Shown here in pieces: positions 1 to 7,977 of a DNA stretch of 64,000 nucleotides. Location: positions 19,944 to 83,943 of the forward strand of contig JBEKMN010000005.1 in the NCBI GenBank assembly GCA_050008495.1. Direction: 5' to 3'. Position numbers and translations under genes: made by a program. Each line of letters opens with the position of its first letter. Positions within the stretch are counted from its first letter, which is position 1. The notes below the pieces were generated by a model. It worked only from the letters and a program-made list of their open reading frames with translations, had not been told where the DNA came from and ran no database searches. Origin of the DNA: CAVROP01 sp050008495. Its GTDB lineage: Bacteria > Acidobacteriota > Terriglobia > UBA7540.

Positions 1-388
1 TTTGACAAGCTAGCCAGGTGCCTTTCAAGTTGGTGTTCAGGATGCGGTCCCAATCCTCGTCGGCCATTTCCAGCGAGGGAACTCGCTTGGTGGTACCGGC
101 GGAATTCACCAGGATGTCAATTCCCCCCAATTGCGCAATCATCAAGTCAATAACACCCTGGATGTCACTGCGGCTCGTCACGTCGGCGGCAGCTTCCACG
201 GTCCGGCGGCCCAGGGCGCGGATTTCCGCGGCCGTCTTCGCCACTTCCCCGCCCCGGCGGCTGACGGACACCACATCGGCCCCTGCCTGCGCAAAACCCA
301 AGGCGATCGACCGGCCCAACCCACTCGTGCCGCCAAACACCAGTGCCCGCTTGCCTTGCAAACTCAGCCCTTGGTAGTCGCTCACCAT
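1..388 (-). CDS. Short-chain dehydrogenase/reductase, 3' end outside the window
   Basis: This is the N-terminal part (about 129 residues) of an NAD(P)-dependent SDR oxidoreductase; the rest lies beyond the left edge. The start ATG at 388 follows a GAGGG-type ribosome site. The protein opens MVSDYQGLSLQGKRALVFGG, with the Rossmann glycine motif GGTSGLG at residues 19-25 and an NSAG motif that replaces the usual NNAG at about residue 95. The Ser-Tyr-Lys catalytic part is not in the window. It is divergent from the SDR at 503, with about 114 bp between the starts. The substrate cannot be told; a sugar or sugar-acid substrate is only a guess from the neighbours. Confidence 0.8.
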   Translation of the reverse strand, partial: MVSDYQGLSLQGKRALVFGGTSGLGRSIALGFAQAGADVVSVSRRGGEVAKTAAEIRALGRRTVEAAADVTSRSDIQGVIDLMIAQLGGIDILVNSAGTTKRVPSLEMADEDWDRILNTNLKGTWLACQ

Positions 389-502
389 TGTTGCCCTCAC
401 GTTTTCGGATGCCAGCCACCAGCGTACCACATTCACTCGCGCCGGAAACATGGTAGGATTATCGCGACGAATGTGGGGAACTCTACGCGAGGTCAGCTTT
501 GA

Positions 503-1336
503 ATGGACTCATCGGAACTAACTCGACTGTATGATTTCAGCGGGCTTACGATTGTGATCACCGGCGGGACGGGAACCCTGGGAGGCGAAATTGCCTGCGC
601 GCTGGTAGGATGCGGAGCCAATGTGGCTATCCTGGACCGCAATCTGGACCCCGCCCAGCACATCCTGGAACTTATGGAACCAAAGGCGAATCAGGCCGTG
701 GCGGTTCGCGCGGACGTGCTGAGCGTGGAAAGCTTGCAGGAGGCCTCCAAGATTATTCTGGACAAGTTCGGCGTCGTTCACAGCCTGGTGAACGCCGCAG
801 GAGGCAACAATCCCCGGGCAACCACGACTCCCGACCTTTCCTTCTTCGACCTTCCCTCAGAGGCTTTGCGCTGGGTGTTCGATTTGAACATCCTGGGAAC
901 CATGCTTCCTTGCCAGGTGTTCGGCAAAGCCATGGCGGACAAAGGCGAGGGCGTCATCCTCAATGTCTCCTCCATGAACGCCTTCCGGCCCCTGACTCGA
1001 ATCCCCGCCTATTCGGCCGCTAAAGCCGGCGTCAGCAACTTCACCCAGTGGCTCGCCGTCCACATGGCCCAGGTTTACTCGCCGCGCATTCGCGTCAACG
1101 CCATTGCGCCGGGTTTCTTCCTGACCAATCAGAACAGGTTTCTCTTAACCGATGAGAAGACCGGTGACCTGACCGCGCGCGGCAAGTCGATCATCGACCA
1201 CACGCCCATGGCGCGCTTCGGCCAGGCGGAGGATCTGTTTGGGACAATCCTCTGGCTCCTGTCGCCGGCTTCGGCATTTGTCACTGGAATCGTCGTGCCC
1301 ATAGACGGCGGCTTCTCAGCGTTTAGCGGCGTCTGA
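503..1336 (+). CDS. SDR oxidoreductase, D-mannonate oxidoreductase (UxuB/YjmF)-like
   Basis: A 277-residue classical SDR. The cofactor motif TGGTGTLG is at residues 20-27, NAAGG at about 97-101, and the catalytic Ser156/157, Tyr170 and Lys174 (YSAAK) are intact. The C-terminus IDGGFSAFSGV closely resembles the tail of Bacillus YjmF/UxuB-type fructuronate reductases, which interconvert D-fructuronate and D-mannonate; that assignment rests on recalled similarity and is moderate. A GAGGT site precedes the start. It is followed on the same strand by a LarA-like gene after a 316-bp repeat region. The last codons of the gene form the first bases of an 82-bp tandem duplication that continues downstream. 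Confidence 0.82.
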   Translation: MDSSELTRLYDFSGLTIVITGGTGTLGGEIACALVGCGANVAILDRNLDPAQHILELMEPKANQAVAVRADVLSVESLQEASKIILDKFGVVHSLVNAAGGNNPRATTTPDLSFFDLPSEALRWVFDLNILGTMLPCQVFGKAMADKGEGVILNVSSMNAFRPLTRIPAYSAAKAGVSNFTQWLAVHMAQVYSPRIRVNAIAPGFFLTNQNRFLLTDEKTGDLTARGKSIIDHTPMARFGQAEDLFGTILWLLSPASAFVTGIVVPIDGGFSAFSGV

Positions 1337-1621
1337 AAGCCCCGAAGGGGCGAGCTAACACAGCCCGGCCAACGGCCTGAGTGAACAGTTCGGCTAACCA
1401 GAGTTTAGCGGCGTCCCAGAGCCCCAAAGGGGCGAGCTAACACAGCCCAGGCCATCGGCCTGGGGGAACGGTTCGGCTAACCAGAGTTGGGGAGCCCTGA
1501 AGGGGCGTAATAAACCCGCGCGTTGGGATGTTCCGCCCTTTCAGGGCTTGCAACCCCGATCGGTTTTCGAACCCAGGCCGTTGGCCTGGGCTGTGTTAGT
1601 GCGCCCCTTCGGGGCTCAAGG
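1321..1621. repeat. 82-84 bp tandem duplication plus inverted copy between SDR and LarA-like genes
   Basis: A unit starting GTTTAGCGGCGTC at 1321 (inside the SDR 3' end) recurs at 1403. Both copies contain GGGGCGAGCTAACACAGCCC and end CGGCTAACCAGAG; the second copy ends near 1486. A shortened third copy (CCCTGAAGGGGCG) follows. From about 1529 to 1621 the same words appear inverted (CCTGGGCTGTGTTAG, GCGCCCCTTCGGGGC), so the transcript could fold into large hairpins. No gene is seen in 1337-1652. Confidence 0.8.
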
Positions 1622-1652
1622 CAGTCGCCGCACTCGGAAAGGAATAACGACC

Positions 1653-2924
1653 ATGGTCATCGGAAAAGGATTCTCCGACCGTTATCTAACCCGCGAGGAA
1701 ATCAGCAGCGTCACGCAGCAGGCTCTAAGTTCTCTCGCCGTGGATAGCAAACGCGTGCTGATCATCATCCCGGACGGCACGCGCACCATGCCCATGCCCC
1801 TGATGTTCGAGCTCTTCGAGGCTCAACTGGCTCCGCGCGTCGCCGCTTTGGACTTCCTGGTGGCGCTCGGCACACACCCGCCCATGAGCGACCAGCAACT
1901 GAGCAAGCTGGTGGGGCGGCCGGTAACGAACGGACGAGCGGGCCAGCGTCGCGTCTTCAATCACCACTGGGAAGACCCCTCGAACTTCTTAACCCTGGGT
2001 GTCATCCCGGCTCAGGAAATTGGCGAGATGACCGGCGGACTGCTGGCCCAGGAGGTGCCCGTCCGCCTCAACAAGTTGATTCTGGATTACGACCAGCTTA
2101 TTATCTGCGGCCCCGTATTCCCCCATGAAGTTGTCGGCTTCTCCGGCGGCAACAAGTATTTTTTCCCCGGCATTGCCGGTCCCGAGATCATCAACCTCAC
2201 CCACTGGTTTGGGGCCTTGATGACCAATTACAAAATCATCGGCGCCGGTTATACGCCCGTACGCGCCATCATCGATCGAGCCGCCGCGCTCATCGACCGG
2301 CCCGCCGCCTGCTTTGCCCTGGTCGTCACGCACGCAGGCCTGGCGGGGCTTTTCTTCGGTTCACCGCAAGAGGCGTGGAAGGAAGCTTCCGCCCTCTCCG
2401 CCCAGAAGCACATCGTTTACGTAAGGAAACCTTTCCGGCGCGTGCTCTCGGTTATGCCGCGCCTCTACGACGATCTTTGGACGGGCGGCAAAGGCATGTA
2501 CAAAATGGAACCGGCCGTCGCCGACGGCGGTGAAGTGGTGATATTCGCGCCGCACATCGACGAGGTCAGCTACACGCACGGCAAGCTGATTGACGAGGTC
2601 GGATATCACTGCCGCGATTATTTTCTGGCGCAGTGGGACAAATTCAAAGGCTATCCGGGCGGAGTGCTGGCGCACTCGACCCACGTCAAAGGGCTGGGCC
2701 AGTATGACAAAGCCAGTGGCGAGGAGACTCCTCGCGTTCAAGTGACCCTGGCCACCGGCATCTCGCCGGAACGCTGCCGCCGCATCAACCTCGGTTACCT
2801 CGACCCTGCAAGCGTGAATCCCGGGGAGTGGGAGGGACGTGAGGACGAAGGCATTCTCCTCGTGCCGCGCGCCGGGGAAATGCTCTACCGCGTACAAGAC
2901 GACCAGCCCAATTCGCCAGAGTAG
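1653..2924 (+). CDS. LarA/DUF2088-family protein (nickel-pincer racemase-like)
   Basis: A 423-residue protein of the LarA superfamily, whose founding member is the nickel-pincer-nucleotide lactate racemase. Candidate active-site residues are visible: Arg44 in DGTR, His75 in LGTHPP, His158, Lys168 in FSGGNKYFFPGIAG, and His184. The spacings His158-Lys168 (10) and Lys168-His184 (16) match those I recall between the equivalent residues of the Lactobacillus enzyme. I chose the ATG at 1653 because AAAGGA precedes it; upstream codons lie in repeat DNA. The larB, larC and larE cofactor genes are not in the window. The family is broader than lactate racemase, so the substrate (perhaps another 2-hydroxy acid, given the SDR neighbour) is open. 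Confidence 0.8.
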   Translation: MVIGKGFSDRYLTREEISSVTQQALSSLAVDSKRVLIIIPDGTRTMPMPLMFELFEAQLAPRVAALDFLVALGTHPPMSDQQLSKLVGRPVTNGRAGQRRVFNHHWEDPSNFLTLGVIPAQEIGEMTGGLLAQEVPVRLNKLILDYDQLIICGPVFPHEVVGFSGGNKYFFPGIAGPEIINLTHWFGALMTNYKIIGAGYTPVRAIIDRAAALIDRPAACFALVVTHAGLAGLFFGSPQEAWKEASALSAQKHIVYVRKPFRRVLSVMPRLYDDLWTGGKGMYKMEPAVADGGEVVIFAPHIDEVSYTHGKLIDEVGYHCRDYFLAQWDKFKGYPGGVLAHSTHVKGLGQYDKASGEETPRVQVTLATGISPERCRRINLGYLDPASVNPGEWEGREDEGILLVPRAGEMLYRVQDDQPNSPE

Positions 2925-2994
2925 CCCTCTCCCCTGGGGAGAGGGTGTCCCGCTGCCGGCGTTTTCACCAGCCGGGGCGGGACGGGTGAGGGGT
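2924..2994. repeat. Palindromic MITE-like element, GCCCTCTCCC...GGGTGAGGGGT family
   Basis: About 71 bp with ends GCCCTCTCCC and GGGTGAGGGGT. The first G is the last base of the TAG stop of the LarA-like gene. Related copies lie at 35786-35855 and 52898-52967. Confidence 0.75.
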
Positions 2995-3044
2995 CACTCA
3001 CGCGGGGCCAAGACCGACCATTTCACGCTCGGATCGGACCAGCG

Positions 3045-3560
3045 ATGAAACTGGCTTTTGCAACCGCAACCAACCCTGATGCACCAGCCCTCGCCGCTCT
3101 TCACAGCGCCGTGGCTGAAGATCTCACGCGCAGATACGGCCAGGGTTTCTGGTCGTCAGCGCCCTCGGAGAGGGCCGTCCTGAATCATTTGCGAAAGCCC
3201 AAGTTTGCTCGAATCTTGATCGCGCGCTCCGACGGTCATCGCATCGTCGCCGCGCTGCGCCTGGCCACAAAGAAGCCTTGGGCAATCGACACCGCCTATT
3301 TCACTCGAGTAGCAAGACCCCTGTATCTGACAGGTATGGCCGTCCATCCCGACTTCCAACGCCAAGGAGCAGGCCGTCTTCTCCTGAAAGAAGCCGAAGC
3401 GATTGCGCGCGCCTGGCCCGCAGATGCCATCCGCCTTGATGCCTTCGACGCTGACGCAGGAGCCGGAGCGTTTTACGCAAAGTGCGGCTTCCGCGAAGTT
3501 GCTCGGGTGGCCTTTAAGCAAGATCCGCTGATCTATTTTGAGATGATTTTGCGCTCTTGA
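3045..3560 (+). CDS. GNAT-family N-acetyltransferase
   Basis: A 171-residue GNAT acetyltransferase. The acetyl-CoA pyrophosphate-binding motif is in GMAVHPDFQRQGAGRLLL (Q-x-x-G-x-G/A pattern), followed by the family's C-terminal pattern FDADAGAGAFYAKCGF. It has no signal peptide and is presumably cytosolic. It stands alone, with a palindromic repeat upstream and a convergent nuoA downstream only 6 bp away. The acceptor substrate cannot be predicted. Confidence 0.82.
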   Translation: MKLAFATATNPDAPALAALHSAVAEDLTRRYGQGFWSSAPSERAVLNHLRKPKFARILIARSDGHRIVAALRLATKKPWAIDTAYFTRVARPLYLTGMAVHPDFQRQGAGRLLLKEAEAIARAWPADAIRLDAFDADAGAGAFYAKCGFREVARVAFKQDPLIYFEMILRS

Positions 3561-3566
3561 TCGCGA

Positions 3567-3926
3567 CTAGATCCAGTCAAGCGCCCCGCGGTTCCAAAGC
3601 CAGACGTAGCCGATGATTAAGATGCCGAGGAACACCAGCATCTCGATCAGTCCGTAGAGCCCCAGAACCTGAAACTCTACGGCCCAGGGATAGAGGAAGA
3701 CCGTCTCAACTTCGAAGACAACGAAGAGAATCGCGACCACGTAGAATCGCGAGGTGTAGCGCCCGCGGGCATCCGATTCCGGCGTCATGCCGCACTCGTA
3801 AGGCATGACCTTCTCCGGCGTGGGATTGAAGGTGGGCCGGAAGAACTTGGCAATCCAGAGCAAGGCAGGCGGCATGATGGCTGCTATGGCAAAGAAAATC
3901 AGAATGGGCCCGTATTGGTCGAGCAT
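3567..3926 (-). CDS. nuoA: NADH-quinone oxidoreductase subunit A
   Basis: A 119-residue membrane subunit of respiratory complex I (NDH-1). Three hydrophobic segments are visible at about 8-28, 64-84 and 89-110. The family signature PYECGM lies in the loop after helix 1, and RFYVVAILFVVFEVETVFLYPWA is the conserved helix 2 region with its acidic residues. A GGGAGGAGG site lies about 10 nt before the ATG. No nuoB or other nuo genes follow; the next gene on this strand end is the convergent GNAT gene. So this is an orphan nuoA, or one whose partner subunits are elsewhere. Confidence 0.93.
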   Translation of the reverse strand: MLDQYGPILIFFAIAAIMPPALLWIAKFFRPTFNPTPEKVMPYECGMTPESDARGRYTSRFYVVAILFVVFEVETVFLYPWAVEFQVLGLYGLIEMLVFLGILIIGYVWLWNRGALDWI

Positions 3927-3956
3927 GCTCGTGGTACCTCCTCCCGCGTGTCCCCT

Positions 3957-3965
3957 ATCATAGCA
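3957..3965 (-). promoter_or_regulatory. Candidate extended -10 promoter of nuoA
   Basis: On the minus strand the bases read TGCTATGAT, a TGn extended -10 followed by TATGAT, 31 bp before the nuoA ATG. No convincing -35 element is seen, which fits an extended -10 promoter. Confidence 0.4.
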
Positions 3966-4225
3966 TATACTTCACGGTACTCGGGCGGACGACCATTCAG
4001 GCCGCTGGCCCCGCACTCCGGGGCTGGCCCGCTCCAGTTGGATGGACAATTCTTGACAAGCGCCTTCCGTAGGTCGTAGTCTCGTGGTATGGAAGCCACC
4101 ATCGAGAGACACTCGGACCCGTCAACTGGCCCTGCTTCGTGCTCCTGTGCAAGTCAAAAGGTGTGAAAAAACCGACCAGTCATGTCATTCCGAGCGAAGC
4201 GAGGAATCTGCAGTTGTTTGTCTTC

Positions 4226-4599
4226 AAATGTAGATGCTTCGCTTCGCTCAGCACGACAGCGCGTACGTGTCGCCAAAAATCGACGGAACAAAGCGAGAAT
4301 GTCTATGAAAACAAAGGACAAGGTAAAAAAGTCGAGCGGCCCGGTAGCGCCGACCTTCAGGTCAGAAATGCAGATGCCTCGCTTCGCTCAGCATGACAGC
4401 GCGTACGTGTCGCCAAAAATCGACGGAACAAAGCGAGAATGTCTATGAAAACAAAGGACAAGGTAAAAAAGTCGAGCAGCCCGGTAGCGCCGACCTTCAG
4501 GTCAGAAATGCAGATGCTTCGCTTCGCTCAGCATGACCGCGTGGACGTATCGCCAAAAATTGACGGAACAAAGCGAGAATGTCTATGAAAACAAAGGAC
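4226..4599. repeat. Tandem array of a 140-bp unit (about 2.7 copies)
   Basis: The word GCGTACGTGTCGCC occurs at 4261 and 4401, and a variant GTGGACGTATCGCC at 4541, an exact 140-bp period. Each copy ends GAATGTCTATGAAAACAAAG. The only open frames across it change with the repeat and are not credible genes. The first copy is preceded by the common GAGCGAAGCGAG(G)AATCT repeat near 4190. The whole 3927-4624 stretch otherwise has no gene. The ATGTCTATGAAAACAAA core recurs inverted at 36.7-37.0 kb. Confidence 0.9.
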
Positions 4600-4624
4600 C
4601 GCAAGCTAGATGAGCGGCGTTATG

Positions 4625-5467
4625 CTAATTGAACCACTCCGCCCCAAGGTAGACGGACAGGGCGGTCCACAGTTTCTCATGGGTGGGCACGCGCACGCGT
4701 TCACCAAAGACGTTATAGCGGCGCTGTTGAATCCGCCCCAAGAGACGCCAGTAGATCGCCGCCATAATCTCAGCGGAAACCAACCTGTTCCGGTCCTGCG
4801 CCGGAAGGAAATGGCGCGCTTCGGCGAAAAAGCGGCGAGCCCGGTCAGACTCGAACTCCATGAGCCGAATGAAAGCGTCCTGATAAACGCCCGAGAGCAG
4901 TTCATCGGGACGCACGCCGAATTGCTCGAGGTCCGCGCTGGGGAGGTAAATGCGCCCGCGGCGCGCGTCGCTTTGGATGTCCCGCAGGATGTTGACAAGT
5001 TGCAGGGCCTTGCCGAGATTCACGGCGTAGTCGCGCGCGCGGAGGTCCGTATAACCGAAGATCTCAATCGCCATCAACCCAATGGCAGAGGCCACGCGAT
5101 AGCAGTAAACCGAGAGGTCATCAAAGGTCTCATAACGCGTCCCTGCCAAATCCATCTCGAGGCCGAGGATGAGGTCCTCGAAGGGCTGGCGGGGAATCTG
5201 GAATTTCCGAATGCTCGCGGCGAGCGCGGCCAGTTCAGGATCGTCAAAGGCCGCGCCCCGCTCCGCGTAACAGGCGTCCAGCGCCTGCCGGTAAAGGGCC
5301 ATCTGGCGAGTAGCTTCGTCCGGCGGGAGGCCGCTGTCCACAACATCATCGCCGCGGCGGGCAAAAGCGTAAACGGCCTCGATGGCGCGCCGCTTCTCGC
5401 CAGGAAGAAATACAAATGAGTAGTAGAAATTGGTGCGGCGAAACGAAGCAGCGCGGGACCCGATCAT
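4625..5467 (-). CDS. hpnD: Presqualene diphosphate synthase, HpnD
   Basis: A 280-residue trans-isoprenyl diphosphate synthase of the squalene/phytoene synthase family. The first Asp-rich motif is AFARRGDDVVD (DDxxD) near residue 40 and the second is NILRDIQSDARRGRIYLP (DxxxD) near 160; the conserved YCYRVASAIGLM also fits. In the HpnCDE route, HpnD joins two farnesyl diphosphates to presqualene diphosphate, leading to squalene for hopanoids. Its ATG overlaps the hpnC stop by 4 bp (ATGA), so the two are translationally coupled. hpnE, the usual third gene, does not follow. Confidence 0.93.
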   Translation of the reverse strand: MIGSRAASFRRTNFYYSFVFLPGEKRRAIEAVYAFARRGDDVVDSGLPPDEATRQMALYRQALDACYAERGAAFDDPELAALAASIRKFQIPRQPFEDLILGLEMDLAGTRYETFDDLSVYCYRVASAIGLMAIEIFGYTDLRARDYAVNLGKALQLVNILRDIQSDARRGRIYLPSADLEQFGVRPDELLSGVYQDAFIRLMEFESDRARRFFAEARHFLPAQDRNRLVSAEIMAAIYWRLLGRIQQRRYNVFGERVRVPTHEKLWTALSVYLGAEWFN

Positions 5468-6372
5468 TGCGGCGCTCCAGGCGGTGTCATGACGACGGAA
5501 GCGTGTCCACGCTCCGCCACCGGAAGAGCGTGCCGGGCGCGGAAATACAGGCGGACGACGTCGAGCGTCGAGAGGGATGGCCTGCGCCGGAAAACGTCAT
5601 AACCCGCAGCCTCGATTTTACGCAGCACCGTCGTGCCGCCCAGCCACGTCAAGCGAAGCTGGCGGCGCAATTCCCGCACCACCCTCTCCGGCAGAGCTTG
5701 GCCTTGCTCGAACAACGCCCGCGTGCGCGCGATTTCGAACTTCAGCAAGTCGCGCCAACGCCCGTCCGCGCGATGGGCGCGCAGGTCGTCCAGAGTGTAC
5801 TCGAAACGTTCGAGGTCTTCCAGGGGCAAGTAGATCCGGTCGCGCTCGAGGTCCACGGCAACGTCCTGCCAGAAATTGGTGAGTTGGAGCGCCGTGCAGA
5901 TGCAATCCGCAAGAGCAAAGAGCTCCGGGTCGCGGTGTCCGAACAGTTCGAGCACCAGCCGTCCGACGGGATTGGCAGAGCACGAGCAATAGGCGAGCAG
6001 GGAACCAAAATCCTGATGACGATTTACTTTCACGTCGGATTCAAACGCTTGCAGCAGGTCTTCGAAATTCCTTAGAGAGAGGTGGAATCGCTGTGCCGCA
6101 TCTTCGAGCGCCACGAAAACCGGATGTTGTGCCCGCCCGGAGAAGCCTTCGCGCAACAGTTCGCGCCAGGCGGCGAGTTTTTCGAGCCTTCCCTCTACTC
6201 CCGGCTCGTCGGCAACGTCGTCAGCGTAGCGGGCAAAGGCGTAGATGGCGGCCAGAGCATCGCGCTTGTCGCGAGGCACGAGGCGCGAAGCAACTGGAAA
6301 GTTCTCGCAATGACGGCGCGCCAACCGCCGGCATTCAGCATAGGCAGCGCGAACTCTTGGGGATTGAGTCAT
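5464..6372 (-). CDS. hpnC: Hydroxysqualene synthase, HpnC
   Basis: A 302-residue squalene-synthase-like protein. It has AFARYADDVADEP (DDxxD) near residue 50 and LTNFWQDVAVDLERDRIYLP near residue 170. HpnC converts presqualene diphosphate to hydroxysqualene, and gene order hpnC-hpnD matches hopanoid operons. The start ATG at 6372 lies inside an octamer repeat array (CATTGAGT units), so each repeat copy upstream offers another out-of-frame ATG that overlaps a TGA. No standard ribosome site sits at a good distance from 6372. The gene follows ftsZ on the same strand with about 130 bp between, most of it repeat. Confidence 0.92.
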   Translation of the reverse strand: MTQSPRVRAAYAECRRLARRHCENFPVASRLVPRDKRDALAAIYAFARYADDVADEPGVEGRLEKLAAWRELLREGFSGRAQHPVFVALEDAAQRFHLSLRNFEDLLQAFESDVKVNRHQDFGSLLAYCSCSANPVGRLVLELFGHRDPELFALADCICTALQLTNFWQDVAVDLERDRIYLPLEDLERFEYTLDDLRAHRADGRWRDLLKFEIARTRALFEQGQALPERVVRELRRQLRLTWLGGTTVLRKIEAAGYDVFRRRPSLSTLDVVRLYFRARHALPVAERGHASVVMTPPGAPQ

Positions 6373-6501
6373 TGAGTCATTGAGTCATTGAGACATTGAC
6401 TCATTTCCTCATTGATCCATTAAGACGCCAAAGGGTGATTCGGTGAACCAGTGGACGTTGACAATGACCCAATGGCTCAATGAATCAATGACTCAATGAA
6501 T
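6363..6501. repeat. Two inverted octamer arrays between ftsZ and hpnC
   Basis: From 6363 the unit ATTGAGTC repeats with exact 8-bp period for about seven units, the later ones diverged. From 6462 to 6501 five units of the complementary type (CAATGACC, CAATGGCT, CAATGAAT, CAATGACT, CAATGAAT) run in the opposite sense. The second array ends at the base before the ftsZ stop codon (6502-6504), and the first includes the hpnC start codon. The two arms could pair as an imperfect hairpin. Confidence 0.85.
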
Positions 6502-7683
6502 CTACTGTTTCGTTTCAGGTTTGCGCCGCCGCAGAAAGGCAGGCACGTCAAAGTCATCCTTGGGTATCTCCGTGGTCATCTCCGGCGGTTCCTGTTCCAC
6601 GGGGAGCTTTTCCTTCTTCGCAAGGGCCGACTTGACGCTCTGCTGCGCGCTGCGCATCGCCATCGAGGAACCGCTGAGAGGCTTAATGCCGTATCTCTCG
6701 GATTTTATCCCGGTCGCGATGACCGTGACCTTTACCGCATCGCCCATGGCCTCATTGAGAACGGCGCCAAAGATGATGTTGGCGTTCTCCGCTGCGGCTT
6801 TCTGCACAATGCTGGAGGCCTCGTGGACTTCGTACAGGGTCAGTTTGCTGGACCCGGTGATATTCAGCAGGATGCCCTGGGCGCCGTTGATGCTGCCGTC
6901 TTCCAGTAGGGGGCTGGAAATGGCTCGATTGGTGGCTTCCACGGCGCGGTTCTCCCCCACGGCCTCCGCGGTTCCCATGACGGCGTATCCCATTCCTTCC
7001 ATAATTGTTTTGATATCAGCAAAGTCACGGTTAATCATTCCAGTAATAGTAATGATATCGGAAATCCCCTGCACCGCCTGGCGCAGAACGTCGTCGGCCT
7101 TTCTAAATGCCTCGAAGAAGCTGGTGTCCTTATCCACGAATTGCATCAAGCGCTCGTTGGGTATGCAGATGACCGTGTCCACGCTTTGGCCTAATTCCGC
7201 TAATCCGGTTTCGGCCTGCATCATTCGGCGCTTGCCTTCGAAGGCGAAGGGCTTGGTGACCACGGCGACCGTAAGGGCATGGAGTTCGCGCGCCAGGCTG
7301 GCCACAATGGGCGCGCCTCCGCTGCCGGTGCCCCCGCCCAGCCCGGCAGTGACGAACACCATGTCGGCGCCCTCGAGCGCGTCGATGACCTTGTCGGTGT
7401 CCTCGAGCGCAGCGCGCCGGCCGATTTCAGGATTCGCTCCCGCTCCCAGGCCTTTGGTCAACTTGGCGCCCAGTTGGATTTTCACCGGCGCTTTCGACAT
7501 GCGGAGCGCTTGCGCATCGGTGTTGGCCACCAGGAAGTCCACGCCCGTCACCCCGGCTTCAATCATGTGGTTCACAGCGTTTCCGCCGCCTCCGCCCACG
7601 CCAATCACCTTGAGCTTGGCGCCCACGCGAAGCTCATCGGAAAAGTCCACGCGAAGGTTATTGTCGGTTTCTTCGATCTCCAT
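6502..7683 (-). CDS. ftsZ: Cell division protein FtsZ
   Basis: A 393-residue tubulin-like GTPase that forms the Z ring at midcell. The GTP-binding signature GGGTGSG is at residues 116-122, and the T7 loop NRDFAD at 218-223 supplies the catalytic aspartates. The C-terminal peptide DFDVPAFLRRR is the conserved tail that binds FtsA, reached through a charged linker from about 345. GAGAGG stands 5 nt before the ATG. It is the last gene of the dcw cluster here, about 294 bp after ftsA, with repeats in that gap, so it may have its own promoter. Confidence 0.98.
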   Translation of the reverse strand: MEIEETDNNLRVDFSDELRVGAKLKVIGVGGGGGNAVNHMIEAGVTGVDFLVANTDAQALRMSKAPVKIQLGAKLTKGLGAGANPEIGRRAALEDTDKVIDALEGADMVFVTAGLGGGTGSGGAPIVASLARELHALTVAVVTKPFAFEGKRRMMQAETGLAELGQSVDTVICIPNERLMQFVDKDTSFFEAFRKADDVLRQAVQGISDIITITGMINRDFADIKTIMEGMGYAVMGTAEAVGENRAVEATNRAISSPLLEDGSINGAQGILLNITGSSKLTLYEVHEASSIVQKAAAENANIIFGAVLNEAMGDAVKVTVIATGIKSERYGIKPLSGSSMAMRSAQQSVKSALAKKEKLPVEQEPPEMTTEIPKDDFDVPAFLRRRKPETKQ

Positions 7684-7977
7684 TTTGCCTCTCCCTCAGC
7701 TATTCGCCGTTCCAGCACGCCTTCTCGTCCTAGGCCAGCCCCTGTCAGGTTAGTGAAAAAAGCCAACCAATTGTCATTCTGAGCGAAGCGAAGAATCTCA
7801 GCAGTTGCAGTTTCATCGAACCACAGAGATCCTTCCTTCGTTTCACTCAGGACCGCCTGCGGCTCCTCAGGATGACAACCTCAGGCGTTTCTCAGCATCC
7901 TGCCGGTGGCCACTTTTGGATCGCCCAGGGCATACAGGGCGGCCACAAGGGCCGCCCCTACGGCGCAAGTGTCTGTG
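7684..7977. repeat. ftsA-ftsZ spacer with two dispersed repeats
   Basis: About 7770-7877 holds the GTCATTCTGAGCGAAGCGAAG repeat paired with an inverted TCAGGATGACA end. About 7938-7970 holds a GC palindrome (AGGGCGGCC...GGCCGCCC) followed by CTAC. No gene is seen. Confidence 0.6.

Noticed and set aside
4139..4448. Short open frames (85-88 residues) in the 140-bp repeats
   Set aside because: They run through tandem repeat copies, repeat themselves and lack any family signal.
4226..4599. CRISPR array
   Set aside because: The unit is 140 bp and nearly identical throughout, without unique spacers between short repeats.
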